The notes under the pieces were generated by a model. The model saw only the letters and a list, made by a program, of their open reading frames with translations, ran no database searches and was not told the DNA's origin. DNA of 64,000 nucleotides from the NCBI GenBank assembly GCA_028095005.1, contig CM051463.1, positions 77,370,697 through 77,434,696 on the forward strand, read 5' to 3'. This document shows, one piece after another, positions 1 to 9,719 of the stretch; the stretch's first letter is position 1; each line of letters opens with the position of its first letter. The stretch is from Rhynchospora pubera (lineage: Eukaryota; Streptophyta; Magnoliopsida; Poales; Cyperaceae). A program made the translations under genes and the position numbers.

Positions 1-3
1 TGG

Positions 4-483
4 ATGGATAGGATGGAAGGAAGGAAAGGTGGAGGTTCCACAAGAAAAACAAAAAAGAAAAATCAAGGTGAAGCTTCAACCAGTCAACCGCGACAAGCAG
101 CACCCCAACCGCCATATCCGATGGACGCATTGCAATCCGGTCGATACACCAGTAGACCACCAACAAGGGCCAACAGTCCAAGAAGGGCAGCGAGTACTGA
201 ACATACGGTTCGGACTCGTCAAACACCCATTCAACCAGGACGAATGTCATTGCATGTTGATCCACGAAGCAACAATAATCGGGAGGACCAAGGATCTGTA
301 CAACCACAAAGAAATTCTATAAGCATTGATCCACGGGTAAGAGATGTCGCATCTGGAAATATGAGAAGTGAGTCGGCTAGATTTCCAACAGATCAAGGCA
401 ATACATCAAGGGAGAGAGGACGAAAAGGATTGTTTGGGGGGAAATTTGGCAATGTACTGTCTTTCGGTAGGAAGAAAAAATGA
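4..483 (+). CDS. Unrecognised basic, low-complexity ORF, C-terminal part of a longer gene
   Basis: This open frame of about 159 residues is rich in Arg, Gly, Ser, Gln and Pro, opens at the window edge, and ends at 481-483 with a Gly/Lys-rich tail (GLFGGKFGNVLSFGRKKK). The first Met may not be the true start. It probably is the last exon of a gene lying upstream. Its position inside the CACTA element suggests an element-encoded protein, but I see no TNPA or TNPD motif. The sequence is disordered in character and matches no family I recognise. Confidence 0.35.
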   Translation: MDRMEGRKGGGSTRKTKKKNQGEASTSQPRQAAPQPPYPMDALQSGRYTSRPPTRANSPRRAASTEHTVRTRQTPIQPGRMSLHVDPRSNNNREDQGSVQPQRNSISIDPRVRDVASGNMRSESARFPTDQGNTSRERGRKGLFGGKFGNVLSFGRKKK

Positions 484-699
484 AATAATTGAAGATTAAG
501 TGTTGTCGTAATTTTATATATTGTAATGGAATGTATTGTAAGAGAATTTTACAATTAACTCGTATAATATAATGTTGAAAGGTTTAGTGTTAGCATTGAC
601 AGACATGCATTCTTGTTATCTACAAAAAGCCCTAATCCTAAAAGGCTTTGTACTCTATAGTTCATCCGACCTTCATGCAAAGACTGAGGCACTTGAACT

Positions 700-790
700 T
701 TTTAGTGTTGAGAAGCAGTTAATTAACTCATATAATGGGACCCTAAGCATTCAATTAACTATTTAGCGTTGGGAAGCAGTTAATTAGCTC
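700..790 (+). repeat. Short direct repeat (TTTAG.GTTG.GAAGCAG type)
   Basis: A unit reading TTTAGTGTTGAGAAGCAG / TTTAGCGTTGGGAAGCAG followed by TTAATTA.CTC occurs at about 701-728 and 763-790. It leads directly into the 30-32 bp tandem array. The stretch 484-700 between the ORF stop and this repeat has no coding sign. Confidence 0.5.
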
Positions 791-802
791 GTAGCGCTAA
801 AA

Positions 803-1043
803 GGCTTTCTACCCTTTTATAAAACGCGTTAAAAGGCTTTACCCTATTATAAAACGCGTTCAAAGGCTTTCTACCCTTTTATAAAACGCGCTAAAAGGCT
901 TTACCCTTTTATAAAACGTGCTAAAAGGCTTTACCCTTTTATAAAACGCGTTAAAAGGCTTTGTACCCTTTTATAAAACGCGTTAAAAGGCTTTGTACCC
1001 TTTTATAAAACGCGTTAAAAGGCTTTACCTTTTTATAAAACGC
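803..1043 (+). repeat. Tandem array, about 8 units of 30-32 bp
   Basis: Each unit has the form GGCTTT(NT)ACCC-TTTTATAAAACGCG-TTAAAA. About eight units are in direct orientation and differ mainly by CT/GT insertions before ACCC and by CGCG/CGTG variants. The core TTTATAAAACGCG is the same as in the palindromic hairpins at 2.0-2.9, 21.5-21.7 and 32.2-32.4 kb. The spacing of about three helical turns resembles a protein-binding array such as subterminal transposase sites. Confidence 0.8.
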
Positions 1044-1052
1044 CCAATTCTC

Positions 1053-1123
1053 GCATCTCTCATTCTCACCTCTGAATATCATTCTCATCTCTCATTCTCA
1101 CCTCTCTCATTCTCACCTCTCAA
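1053..1123 (+). repeat. Short CT-rich tandem repeat
   Basis: Repeats of CTCATTCTCACCTCT follow directly after the 30-32 bp array. The next stretch, 1124-1659, is AT-rich, contains a duplicated segment reading AATCGTTGTTTTCATATTAATGAGA at about 1358 and 1413 (shown here by its start), and has no supported gene. Confidence 0.55.
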
Positions 1124-1659
1124 TGTTAATAAGTGCGAAATTGTAATAAGAGATTTTCCGGTGGAATCTGTTATTATGTACGAAGGTCGGCCAAGATGGA
1201 CAGCTCGCTAACTTCATCATCATCTGAGGTAGACCAACACTCTGCTGCCTACGATCATGGGTAATGGGCGGTAGAGTTCTGCCGACCCAATTAGGAAAGA
1301 ACTCGACGACTGTCGAAGGCTCTCGCAGAATTGGGCAACCGTCCATGAGTCTCCGCAAATCGTTGTTTTCATATTAATGAGAATTATTGTAATGAAAATT
1401 GTTATTAATTTAAATCGTTGTTTTCATATTAATGAGAGTTATTGTAATGAAAATGATTATTAATTTTTATATTAATGGATTCTGAATATTGTAATGGAAA
1501 TTTTTCTTAATTTTTATATTAATTAGTTATAAATATTAAAACATAGATAAAACATAAATTCATACAATAACATAAATTCTAGATATGAAGTTCATATTAC
1601 AAATTAAATTTCATAGAAAATAAAATAGATAAATTCCATTATTCTAGCACAATTAAACT

Positions 1660-1914
1660 CTAATTTTTCTCCACTTCCTTAACCTCTTTATTCTTCTCCT
1701 CTTCCTTATTCTCACTAGAACTCTTATCTATTTTAACCCCCATACTAAAATCATGGCTCCTGCCACATCCTGGAGGGAAACGACGTACAGCCGAGACGGC
1801 CCTTCTCTTCGGAGGGCCGTATAATGGGATCCTTTTTGCTCCCACATTAGGTGTTCCCTCCCCCACCTTGGATGTTTCCTCCCCCATCTTATTATTGTTT
1901 TGATCCTTCTCCAT
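1660..1914 (-). CDS. Small ORF with a SUVH-like motif, probable captured gene fragment
   Basis: The product would be 84 residues, from ATG at 1912-1914. The middle reads PPKRRAVSAVRRFPPGCGR, close to the short conserved segment (RRxVSAVRDFPPGCGR) that precedes the SRA domain in plant SUVH H3K9 methyltransferases. No SRA, pre-SET or SET domain is present, so it cannot be an enzyme. The C-terminus is a Lys/Glu-rich run (NKEEEKNKEVKEVEKN-like). A TATATATA stretch lies about 70 bp upstream (1985-1993) and a hairpin-rich region beyond it. This fits gene-fragment capture by a DNA transposon, as in Pack-MULEs or CACTA elements. The family match is from memory of the motif. Confidence 0.45.
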   Translation of the reverse strand: MEKDQNNNKMGEETSKVGEGTPNVGAKRIPLYGPPKRRAVSAVRRFPPGCGRSHDFSMGVKIDKSSSENKEEEKNKEVKEVEKN

Positions 1915-1983
1915 TTCTCAAATTTCTGATTTTACGCGTCTTTTGTTTGTGATTTTGTGATACGAAATAGGAGAACGAATTGA

Positions 1984-2339
1984 GATATATATAGGCAATT
2001 ATTTAGCCGTTTATAAAACGCGCTAGAATAGGGGTCTGCTCAAAAAACGCGCTATAAAACGCTGCTCAAACACAGTATCACGCTGCTCAAAAAGTGGACA
2101 CCACCTTCGTACGCGTTTATAAAACGCGTTGGAGGCCTTCGAACGCGTTTTATAAACGCGTACGAAGGTGGAGTCCAGGTAAAACAGTAAAATAGACTGA
2201 CAGCCTGCGAAAGTATTGAATTCCATTAACTTAGCCCTTCGTACGCGTTTATAAAACGCGCTCAAACCTTATTACGCATTTTATAAACGGGTAATAAGGG
2301 TTGAGTCTATAAATAGTCCTGCTTCTCCGCAAATTCACG
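1984..2339. promoter_or_regulatory. Putative bidirectional promoter made of TATA-containing palindromes
   Basis: This region separates two divergent ORFs (1914 minus, 2410 plus). It has a TATA-like sequence for each: TATATATA at 1985-1993 for the minus side and TCTATAAATAG at 2306-2316 for the plus side. Between them are at least six copies of CGTTTATAAAACGCG or its reverse, including a perfect 30-bp inverted repeat at 2101-2171. The sequence 2340-2409 has the look of a plant 5' leader (A/C-rich, no ATG). Promoter function is inferred from layout. Confidence 0.45.
2101..2171. repeat. Perfect 30-bp inverted repeat (hairpin)
   Basis: Arms at 2101-2130 and 2142-2171 are exact reverse complements and are separated by 11 bases. 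Each arm holds TACGCGTTTATAAAACGCG. Less perfect hairpins of the same kind follow at about 2239-2300. Confidence 0.9.
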
Positions 2340-2409
2340 TCGAAAATTCAGAAATCAAAAACCAAAACTTTAGAGAAGTTACGCAGAGAAAAGAAACCGA
2401 GAAAACATA

Positions 2410-2715
2410 ATGTCAACTAAACCATGTCATGTTTGTACCGGTGTGCTTCTACAAGGAGATAGAGGAATAAGTAAACGAGATATTCTTCGGCACGTCTACT
2501 TGCACTATCCTTTCGACAAATTTTACGTGAAGGTTTTTCCACGTGACGTTTTTGAAGTGAGAGGGCCGAAATATTGGACGGATGTAGTTAAGAGGGATGG
2601 AGGATATCATGTCCGACGTGGAGATGGAATCGTTTGGTTGCGTTTGCAACAGGCATGTCCTCCTGGATTTGAAAATCACCCGTTAAATGGAAATGACATA
2701 TATCATTTGGACTGA
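2410..2715 (+). CDS. Unrecognised 101-residue protein within the hairpin block
   Basis: The frame begins at the first ATG after the leader and TATA box at 2306-2316 and runs to a stop at 2713-2715. It starts MSTKPCHVCTGVLLQG and has a CxxC pair near the N-terminus, a central basic region (VVKRDGGYHVRRGDG) and a C-terminal PPGFENHPLNG segment. Composition is that of a folded, soluble protein with even use of all residue classes, unlike random frames in this AT-rich DNA. There is no signal peptide or membrane segment. I do not recognise the family. It may be an element-encoded accessory protein or a captured gene fragment. It is divergent from the SUVH-like ORF and shares its repeat-rich upstream region. 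Confidence 0.5.
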   Translation: MSTKPCHVCTGVLLQGDRGISKRDILRHVYLHYPFDKFYVKVFPRDVFEVRGPKYWTDVVKRDGGYHVRRGDGIVWLRLQQACPPGFENHPLNGNDIYHLD

Positions 2716-2816
2716 TTATTAGGTTTTCTATAATTAGATGTTTTTATTATTGTGTGTTCTATAATTAGGTTTTCTATAATTATAGTCAGAAACTTTCGCC
2801 GCAATCACTGCAGCTT

Positions 2817-2990
2817 TTAGCGCGTTTTATAAACGCGTTTTAAGGCTTGTAACGCGTTTATAAAACGCGTTCGAGAGGAGAGAGAGAGGCGCGGTTTATA
2901 AACGCGTTGGAACTTTCTTCTTATTAAAAAAAATAAATAATTCTTTATATTAAATTTTTTGGTGTCTGAATTTTTATATTAAATAATTTC
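2817..2990 (+). repeat. Hairpin repeats and terminus-like sequence matching the 21.5-32.5 kb element
   Basis: Palindromes of the CGTTTTATAAACGCG type (2820-2910) are followed by AACTTTCTTCTTATTAAAA, then GTCTGAATT, then AAATAATTTCGG (about 2978-2989). The same order of motifs is seen at 32400-32510, where it forms the right terminus of a Mutator-like element with a 9-bp target duplication. This suggests the 0.8-2.99 kb block is a related element nested in the CACTA element, though I did not find its other end. Confidence 0.6.
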
Positions 2991-3477
2991 GGGAAATGAG
3001 GTCTTTCCCGTCAATAGTTTGTCGGGAATAATCTTCCACGTGCATACATCCTCGGCAATAGCTGTCTCGTAATTATCCTCCTTGCGAATAATTATTTTTC
3101 CCGAGGAAGCCTCGCGGAAAGGCTTTACCGAGGATATTTCGATTATTCCCGTGGATAAAGATCCACGGGGATATACTAGCGATATTACGCCAAGAATATT
3201 ATTCCCGTGGATAAAACTGTACATAATCGGCCATATATCGACGGGAGTATTACATAATTAAATGATAATCTAGCGTCCAATTTCTTTTTTTTCCATTTTG
3301 AATTAGCATTTTCTCACTAATCAGAGACAACATTACAAAATATTAACATTCATAATCAACTTGAATATTATTTAAGATTTTTCATAACATTAACAAAAAA
3401 AATTATAATACAGTCTTCTGTATAAACAAATTCGTCATCCCTAACTATTAGTCCTCGATATGTATCCAATATTTCGT

Positions 3478-4158
3478 CTAAATCCTGTATTCAGTACTTT
3501 GTCTCGTCCACAGCTTTAAATGGAAGCAACAAGCATCCTGAAAATCCAAACAGAATAAAGATTATTAACAAGTTACTTAAATGAAATAGAATCCGATAAA
3601 ATCAGAAATTTCTAAGTAAATTACGATTTGAGATTTTTGTTGAACATTCTATAAATAGACAAATCACATTATAGACGCCAGTGTGAATTACATTCAAGTT
3701 TTCAGATCTTCAATAAGTATATACATCAATCCAAAACTAAGTCTAAATCTATCCATTTCATACCTGCTTTTTTATGAAGTCTATTCCAGCAAGTAAATTA
3801 CATGATTCATTACCAGTAGGCGCCATGGTACCTGTAACCTATCAATAAGATGTGAAGAAAATTCAAATATAAAATGATTTTGTAGTTATTTAAAATATTA
3901 TTCAATACTAAACCTAAATAAATTCATGTGTGATTCTACAAAGACCAATTGATTTCTTGAAATATTGATTCAGTGCTATTCTACTTTTTGAATTCAAAAT
4001 ATATTAATGATTAATCTGCTTTTATATGTAATCTGTCAAATTCTCTTACATAAATCTAGCCACCTTGCAAGGACTTATGTTAAGTCTGTGATGATCAACT
4101 CTAAGCGGAATTTTGTCGAGCACCTTTTCAGCACGATGAAAATAACCACTAACTGCAC
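3478..4158 (-). pseudogene. Spliced gene fragment of unknown family inside the CACTA element
   Basis: Three exon-like open blocks on the minus strand are bounded by AG and GT and can be joined in frame: 4064-4158 (contains GYFHRAEKVLDKIP), 3764-3838 (contains GTMAPTGNESCNLLAG) and 3478-3537 (ends at a stop). A leader-like first exon with a C/T-rich 5' region lies upstream at about 4318-4650 and ends AATAG-GTAAGT, but its only ATG frame closes before the splice site, so the start is unresolved. The residue pattern is clearly protein-like, but I do not recognise the family. Lying antisense at the 3' end of a CACTA element, it could be captured host exons or an element gene. Confidence 0.4.
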
Positions 4159-4761
4159 CTAAAATCAAATCAAATAATTCACATCATGACATCAACAACA
4201 ATAAAATTAAGATATATGGTGCCAAAACTGTTGTTATTTTGCTGCAGTATTTTAGAAGAATTAAAAACTCAAAATTCGAAATATGAGATTCTCAAGTGGA
4301 GCAAAACTTACCTATTGTTTAAATGTAAGGGTCTTGAATAGAGGTGGCCTGGAGATGAGGAAAGACTCGAGGCATGAAGAAATAGTCGTGAGTCATGATT
4401 GAAACTGGTGTGTTTGACCAGTTTGTGAGTCAAGAGGAAGAAAGTGAAGCAAGGGAGAGAATTAGAGAAGAAAGCAAAAGAATTAGTTGATAAGAACCAA
4501 CGGGAGGCGCAACAAGCAGGGTTGTGCGTGGCGGCCGTCGAAGTCAGGGTTTGGTTATGAAACGAGACGGGAAGAAGAAGTTAGTGGTTATGAAAGAGGG
4601 GAGAGCGGCTACGACAATTTTCAACTAAGTTAAAATTTCGAATTATTGAAAAAAAATAGAGGGCAGCGTTTCCATAATTTTTTTAGTTATTACCGAGGCA
4701 ACTTTAAACTTCCTCGTAGATAATTTTTCGTTTCTCGTATTTACTTCATATTCTTGTAGTG

Positions 4762-7740
4762 GAAGTGTGATTTGCAGCATGCACTTTTGTTATTGAACAC
4801 CGACCAGCATGGCAATCCTAACACAAAACAATTAGTGCACATAAAATATCAAATTAAAGAATGGTAAAAGAAACCATTCTTATACCTCACTTTCGCAGAA
4901 TTCGGGTCTCATATCAGCGTATGCTAGTACTGCCTATCGGAATAGAGAAGTAAATGATAAATTTGTTAGATACGACAAAAATATTATACAAATGTAGACT
5001 GTTTTGAGCCTGTGAAAGTTGATGGAACCTTTCTCAGGTGTGAGCACACCAGTTGAAACATTGAAGCAAATATTAAATAATCTAAATCAGACTATCAACA
5101 AAATTGAAGCAAATGAACAACATATTAAGAAAAGTACAAATAAAAAAAACTTAATTAAATAAACAAAAGCAGAAGCTAGGAATTGTAATTCAGTTCGAAC
5201 AATTGAGCTGGTACTTTAGTTTTAGGTATTGTTCTCTATAGGCAGTAATTACTCGTATCTGAGTCAGTATATTCAATTACCTGAGATCGAGAGGCATGCA
5301 GATTGAATCTGAAAGAAACCTCATCTACATTCGATCAATAAATTAACATAAAATTAGACTAACATCTTAGCATGAATTTTTCTTACAGCCATGTCAGATG
5401 ATATAGTTGTTCTGCAGACCACATGCCTGAGTGTAAATATGTCCATAAAATGAACACACAGATAAATCAGTTAATTGTTCTTTACATATTTACTTTTTCG
5501 TAGGCCCGTTAGATTTTTTGACAATGAACCAATAAAAAAATGTAGTATGCCCGGTGCTTACTGAGAATCATGAACTCTTGTGAAATGGTTGAGAAATCAG
5601 GTCTTCGCATATTGAAATATATATTAAGTACTGTTCATTGCATTTCAAAACATATATTAACATGTACTTTGATAAGTAAACCTTTCCTTTAAATACACCC
5701 AGGATGTGGATTATGAGCCTCAATTACATCCAAGTAAATTTAGGCTGTACAGGATTTAAATAGGGTTAAACAGATTTACTCTTTAATATATCTGGTTCAC
5801 TAGAACCCTGGCATCAAATCTGAAATTTTTTGAGGTGAAAAATCAGCAAACAATAGAAAGAACAAAAGCAACCTATGAAGGGATATCAGCTTTGCTCCGA
5901 TGCATATAAGCAAACATTTCCAATCTTCCAATACTGTACCTAATATTTTGCACAATAATTAGGATGGAGAAATAATTAAATTTTCAAAAAATGAATCTAC
6001 TGGTGAACATTATTGATGACTGGTAAACAGTCATAGGCAACAAATACTATATATGATTGGACTGCATATGTTTCTAGTTGACCACAATGGATCAGTGGAC
6101 TCTGAAAATAATCAAATAACATGTATATGCTTGATCACAATTGTAAATCAACTGAATTTTGTAGTAAAAATTTATTATTCATAGAGTTCAACCAATAGTA
6201 AATTGTTTTAATGTAAACATAAGAGTGGTTAGCTTTGCACTTGTATTATTATTGAAATGATTTTATTTACTTGTGCAGAGGTGGTCAATGCACCCTTTTA
6301 TGTTCCTACTGCTGGCTAAAAGCGAGCTTCGGCCTGATTTCAATTTAGCAGCTCCAAATTGCTGGGCGAAGAAACACATAGCCTATAGCGAAGAGATCAG
6401 GTCTGTTAAAAGGAAAAAGATAATTTGAATTTCTAATTACAAAGTGTCAATTGCAGCTTATCAGCCTTTAAATGAATGAAAGGCAAGCTGCATAAGCAGC
6501 TTTTTTGTTGTTTTATTTAGTACAGGCTTTTGTATGCTTTTGTTGGCCTTATATGTAACAGTTCTAATTATTGTTAGACAGACGGATCACCAATGGTTGT
6601 ACATAGGCCATTTGGATTAATGGACACGTCATGTCTGACTGTCAAGCTGACCTACTCCTCTTTCAACTAAAAATTCTATAAATGAGTGATTGCTTTTTCA
6701 AATTGAGCCATCAATTCATTGCTAAATAGTAATTATCCATATGCTTATAATCATCTGTCTAAATTGTTTTAAACTAAACATAAGAGTGGTTAGCTCATTT
6801 GTACTTTTGCCCAAAGTATTTCCTGGAGGTTCTTTTTATTTTTGTTTTAATAAAAATGCAATCAGTGAACAATTAACATGAATTAGAACAATTACCACTC
6901 TATCTAATTTTTCCTTTTCATTGTCACCTCAAAACCTCTCGTCTCTCTGCTTCCTAAAATCAAAATAGTAAGAAAATTAATCAGATAAAAGCAAAAGAGG
7001 TGCTGGAATGGAAAATTAGTGAGGAATATGGTTCAGCCGATACTATTTAAAAAATGGTGCTCTTCATGAAATAGAGAAAGAAAAGAAAAAGAAAAATACA
7101 TGCAAATCGTTACAGCACCAAACCCAGCAAGTACTTAGCACAATCAAACTCCACGCAAGCACTAAGCTCCTTGTTATTTTAGTCAAATCTATAACATTGC
7201 AACAAAGCATTCATTGTCAAAAAAAAATAATAATAATCAAGCCAAAGTAAATTTAGTTAAAGTACCTTAATCTTCGTAAGATGGTCTTTCATAATATATA
7301 TTTTTGGTGTATGTGGGCCTCGAGAAATTAATCAAGTTAGTCTCTTGTATGAGATGGATGAGAAGTGTCGTACACTTGTAAATTTCAACACAATTTCAGA
7401 AATTATTACACGATCACTAACCTAGCCATGAGAGAGGCAGCAGCGGCAGAGGGGAAAGGAAGCCCTTTTCGCTCTGTTCGTGGGGGGAAGGGGGGCTAAC
7501 AAAGATTGACAAATCAGATGTCGATCGGTGCAGGCTAAGGTGAAGAAGCCCTAGAACCAAATCCACATCAACAACTGTAGGGTTGTAGAAACCCTAGAAC
7601 CAGGGTTATCCATCACAGGCGCGGCGGCTGGTTAAGATCGGAGATGGAAAGGAGAAGTACCTAGAAAAGAGAAAGAGGATCGAAAGAGAAAAGCCAATGA
7701 GAGAGAGAAGCCAGTGAGGCAGTGAGTAATAGGTATTGAC
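4762..7740 (-). pseudogene. Remnant of a multi-exon minus-strand host gene, cut by the CACTA insertion
   Basis: A typical plant first exon (C/T-rich leader, ATG at 7427-7429, splice ATGGCTAG-GTTAGTG) is followed on the minus strand by several exon-like blocks with good splice sites. The clearest are at about 5885-5937 (SIGRLEMFAYMHRSKADIPS, then a stop or a damaged donor), about 5300-5430, 4886-4933 (AVLAYADMRPEFCESE) and 4762-4817 (DCHAGRCSITKVHAANHT). The last block runs straight into the CACTA terminus at 4761. The family is not recognised. Introns are long and AT-rich, and some junctions can be joined in more than one frame, so the model is tentative. Confidence 0.35.
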
Positions 7741-7775
7741 CCTTAGGCCATGCTCCAGAAGGGGTTAATCTGGGC

Positions 7776-8339
7776 TAGGGTGAGCAAAAAGCTCGTAACT
7801 CGTGAGTTACTCGAACTCGACTCGTGAAAAACTCAGTTGTAACTTGTAACTCGAGCTAAAAGAACTCGAGTTGGCATAACTCGAGTTGAACCAACTCGGT
7901 TAATCGACGAGTCGAGTTTGAGTTAGGCTCAACTCAACTCGTTGACTCGTGAGCTAACTCGTGACGTAATAAATTTAATTTTTTTGAAAATTATCAACAT
8001 GATATATGAGTGTTAATATTGAGTTTCAAGACATTTTGCTTCAAATCAATGGAAAAGAATAAAATTGATAATAAATTTTATTTTTTTATATTATTGTATA
8101 TATCAATTACTTTAATTTTGAAATGAGATATCAATTAAAAAAGAAAAATTTGAAGTAGACATACTCATGTCAAGTTGGCTCGTGACTCGTGAGCCAACTC
8201 GAGTTAGAGACGAGTTGAGTTTGAGCTAACTTAAAAAACTCGAAAGTATTTCCAACTCGAGTCGAGCTAACTCGAGTTATAGCCGACTTGAGTTTGAGTT
8301 GGCCCCAACTCGCTCGAACTCTGCTCGTATGCAGCCCTA
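7776..8339. mobile_element. hAT-type MITE, 564 bp, nested in the Harbinger terminus
   Basis: The ends are TAGGGTGAGC and GCAGCCCTA (a short imperfect inverted repeat). The 8-bp target duplication ATCTGGGC at 7768-7775 and 8340-8347 was made from the Harbinger terminal repeat itself, so this insertion is younger. The interior is filled with variants of ACTCGAGTT / AACTCGAGT / CTCGTGAG in both orientations, flanking an AT-rich core (7970-8160). It has no coding capacity. Confidence 0.85.
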
Positions 8340-8518
8340 ATCTGGGCTAAGAAAAAATAGAGGAACAGAATGGGACGGAAAGGGAGGCACATCAAATATA
8401 TGGAAATGAAAGTAAATCGTAATTTCCTGCTCCAAGATTCAAAAAACATGTATAGAAGTTAAAGGCATTAATTTTCTTTCTAATATGCAAAAGTATAATG
8501 TTACCCTTTCCATTATAA

Positions 8519-9517
8519 TGCCCGTAGTTTTCCATTAGACAAAATTGGATATAACCCCCTCTAATCTTCTCTAACCGGATATAACCCCCTCTAATTTTGA
8601 AAACTGGATCTAACCCCCTCCAATCATGTCTATTATGGATATAACCCCTTTTATTAGTTTCAACTATTTTTTTTAGTTTAAATAAATAAGCAGAATACAA
8701 ATTTTTACCAAACTACCCCTCCTCTTGTATCTCCTGAACGTTTCATCTTCCTTTCTGCTTCACTAAAGTTCAAAGGTATTATTCAACCCAAGATTTACTT
8801 CTAAGTTTTTGTATCAGTTTGGATTCTGAAATTGATCACAACATCTCAAATCTTTATTTGGAGTAGGTATCCTATTAGCATTTTAGTTGTCTTTTCCTAA
8901 ACTAATAATTTAGATTTTTAGAACGAGTAAAATTTCTTTCATTCGGCAGTTTTGAGTTGCTGCAACTAGCATCTTAACAATATTTTGACCACTAATAGAT
9001 GCATGTTTTGATGATTCAAAATTAGGTCTATGATTATCACAAATTTTAATTGCTGGATTCCAATAGATTAGTAATACATACGAAGACACCATTAGTCTTA
9101 TGTCCATTAGGGGCTTCAGTTGCTTTCAATGTATTTTAGTACGAGTTGCCTTCCATGTCATATATAGAAAGAATATAAAATAAAAATTTTGCAATGAATT
9201 TTTAAAGAAATATTGACGGAAAACTGATGTAGTGAATAAATTAGTCAAATAGTGTTTTGAGGTTAAAAACACAGAAGGTGAAACGTTCTTTCGAGGAGGA
9301 AGAAAAGAATGAGGGTAGTTTGGTCACTATTTTTATGATTTTTATTTTTTTAAATAAAAAAATTTGTTGGAACTAATAAAGGGGTTATATCCTTCAAAGA
9401 CATGATTGGAGGGGGTTATATCCAATTTTTAAGATTAGAGGGGGTTATATCCAATTTTTAAGATTAGAGGGGGTTATATCCGGATAGAGAAGATTAGAGG
9501 GGGTTATATCCAATTTT
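8519..9517. mobile_element. Inverted-repeat element with repeated GGATATAACCCCCTCTAA ends
   Basis: From 8541 there are four tandem-like copies of a unit containing GGATATAACCCC. Their reverse complements stand at 9376-9517 (GGGGTTATATCC). Farther in, matching inverted segments include ACCAAACTACCC (about 8708) and GGGTAGTTTGGT (about 9312), so the inverted arms are about 250 bp. The direct repeat CCCTTTCCATTATAA occurs at 8504-8518 and 9518-9532 and is probably the target duplication. The left side has about 22 extra bases before the repeat unit. A 9-15 bp duplication would fit a Mutator-like MITE. No coding sequence is seen in 8700-9370. Confidence 0.7.
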
Positions 9518-9719
9518 CCCTTTCCATTATAAAAAGCAAGCCGAAAAGGCTGCCAGTACACATTACATCAACACATCAATAGACCACCTGGAACAACAAA
9601 GAAGAAAACTAACTATTCTAAAATACTGAAGCAACGTAACAATGCAAAAACTGAAACAATTACTAGTAACAATTCCATAACAATTCCAGGTGCTAAAAAA
9701 TAAAAAGCAGGAACTAGGG

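Larger units (their letters stand above)
1..4761 (+). mobile_element. 3' part of a CACTA (En/Spm) DNA transposon
   Basis: The stretch ends in TTCTTGTAGTG (4751-4761), the reverse complement of the CACTACAAGAA terminus of CACTA elements; the next three bases, GAA, would be the target duplication. Just inside the end are scattered TTCCTCGT / CGAGGAA-type motifs in both orientations (about 2985-3245 and 4690-4735), as expected for subterminal transposase-binding repeats. The 5' end and the TNPD-type transposase lie outside the window. The element contains the ORF at 4-483, a hairpin-repeat block with two divergent ORFs (about 800-2990) and a minus-strand spliced gene fragment (3478-4158). The CACTA assignment rests on one terminus and the subterminal motifs, so the left extent is inferred. 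Confidence 0.6.

Noticed and set aside
803..1043. CRISPR-like array
   Set aside because: The units are contiguous and similar throughout, with no unique spacers, and the DNA is plant nuclear.
1984..2320. Replication origin of an integrated circular DNA virus (iteron-like repeats, divergent ORFs, hairpin)
   Set aside because: I saw no nonanucleotide of the TAATATTAC type in a loop, no Rep-like motifs in either ORF, and the same repeats form the ends of a transposon at 21.5-32.5 kb.
6290..6410. Plus-strand exon-like block (contains SELRPDFNLAAPNCWAKK)
   Set aside because: It has AG/GT borders but no partner exons on the plus strand and overlaps an intron of the minus-strand gene remnant; kept out for lack of support.
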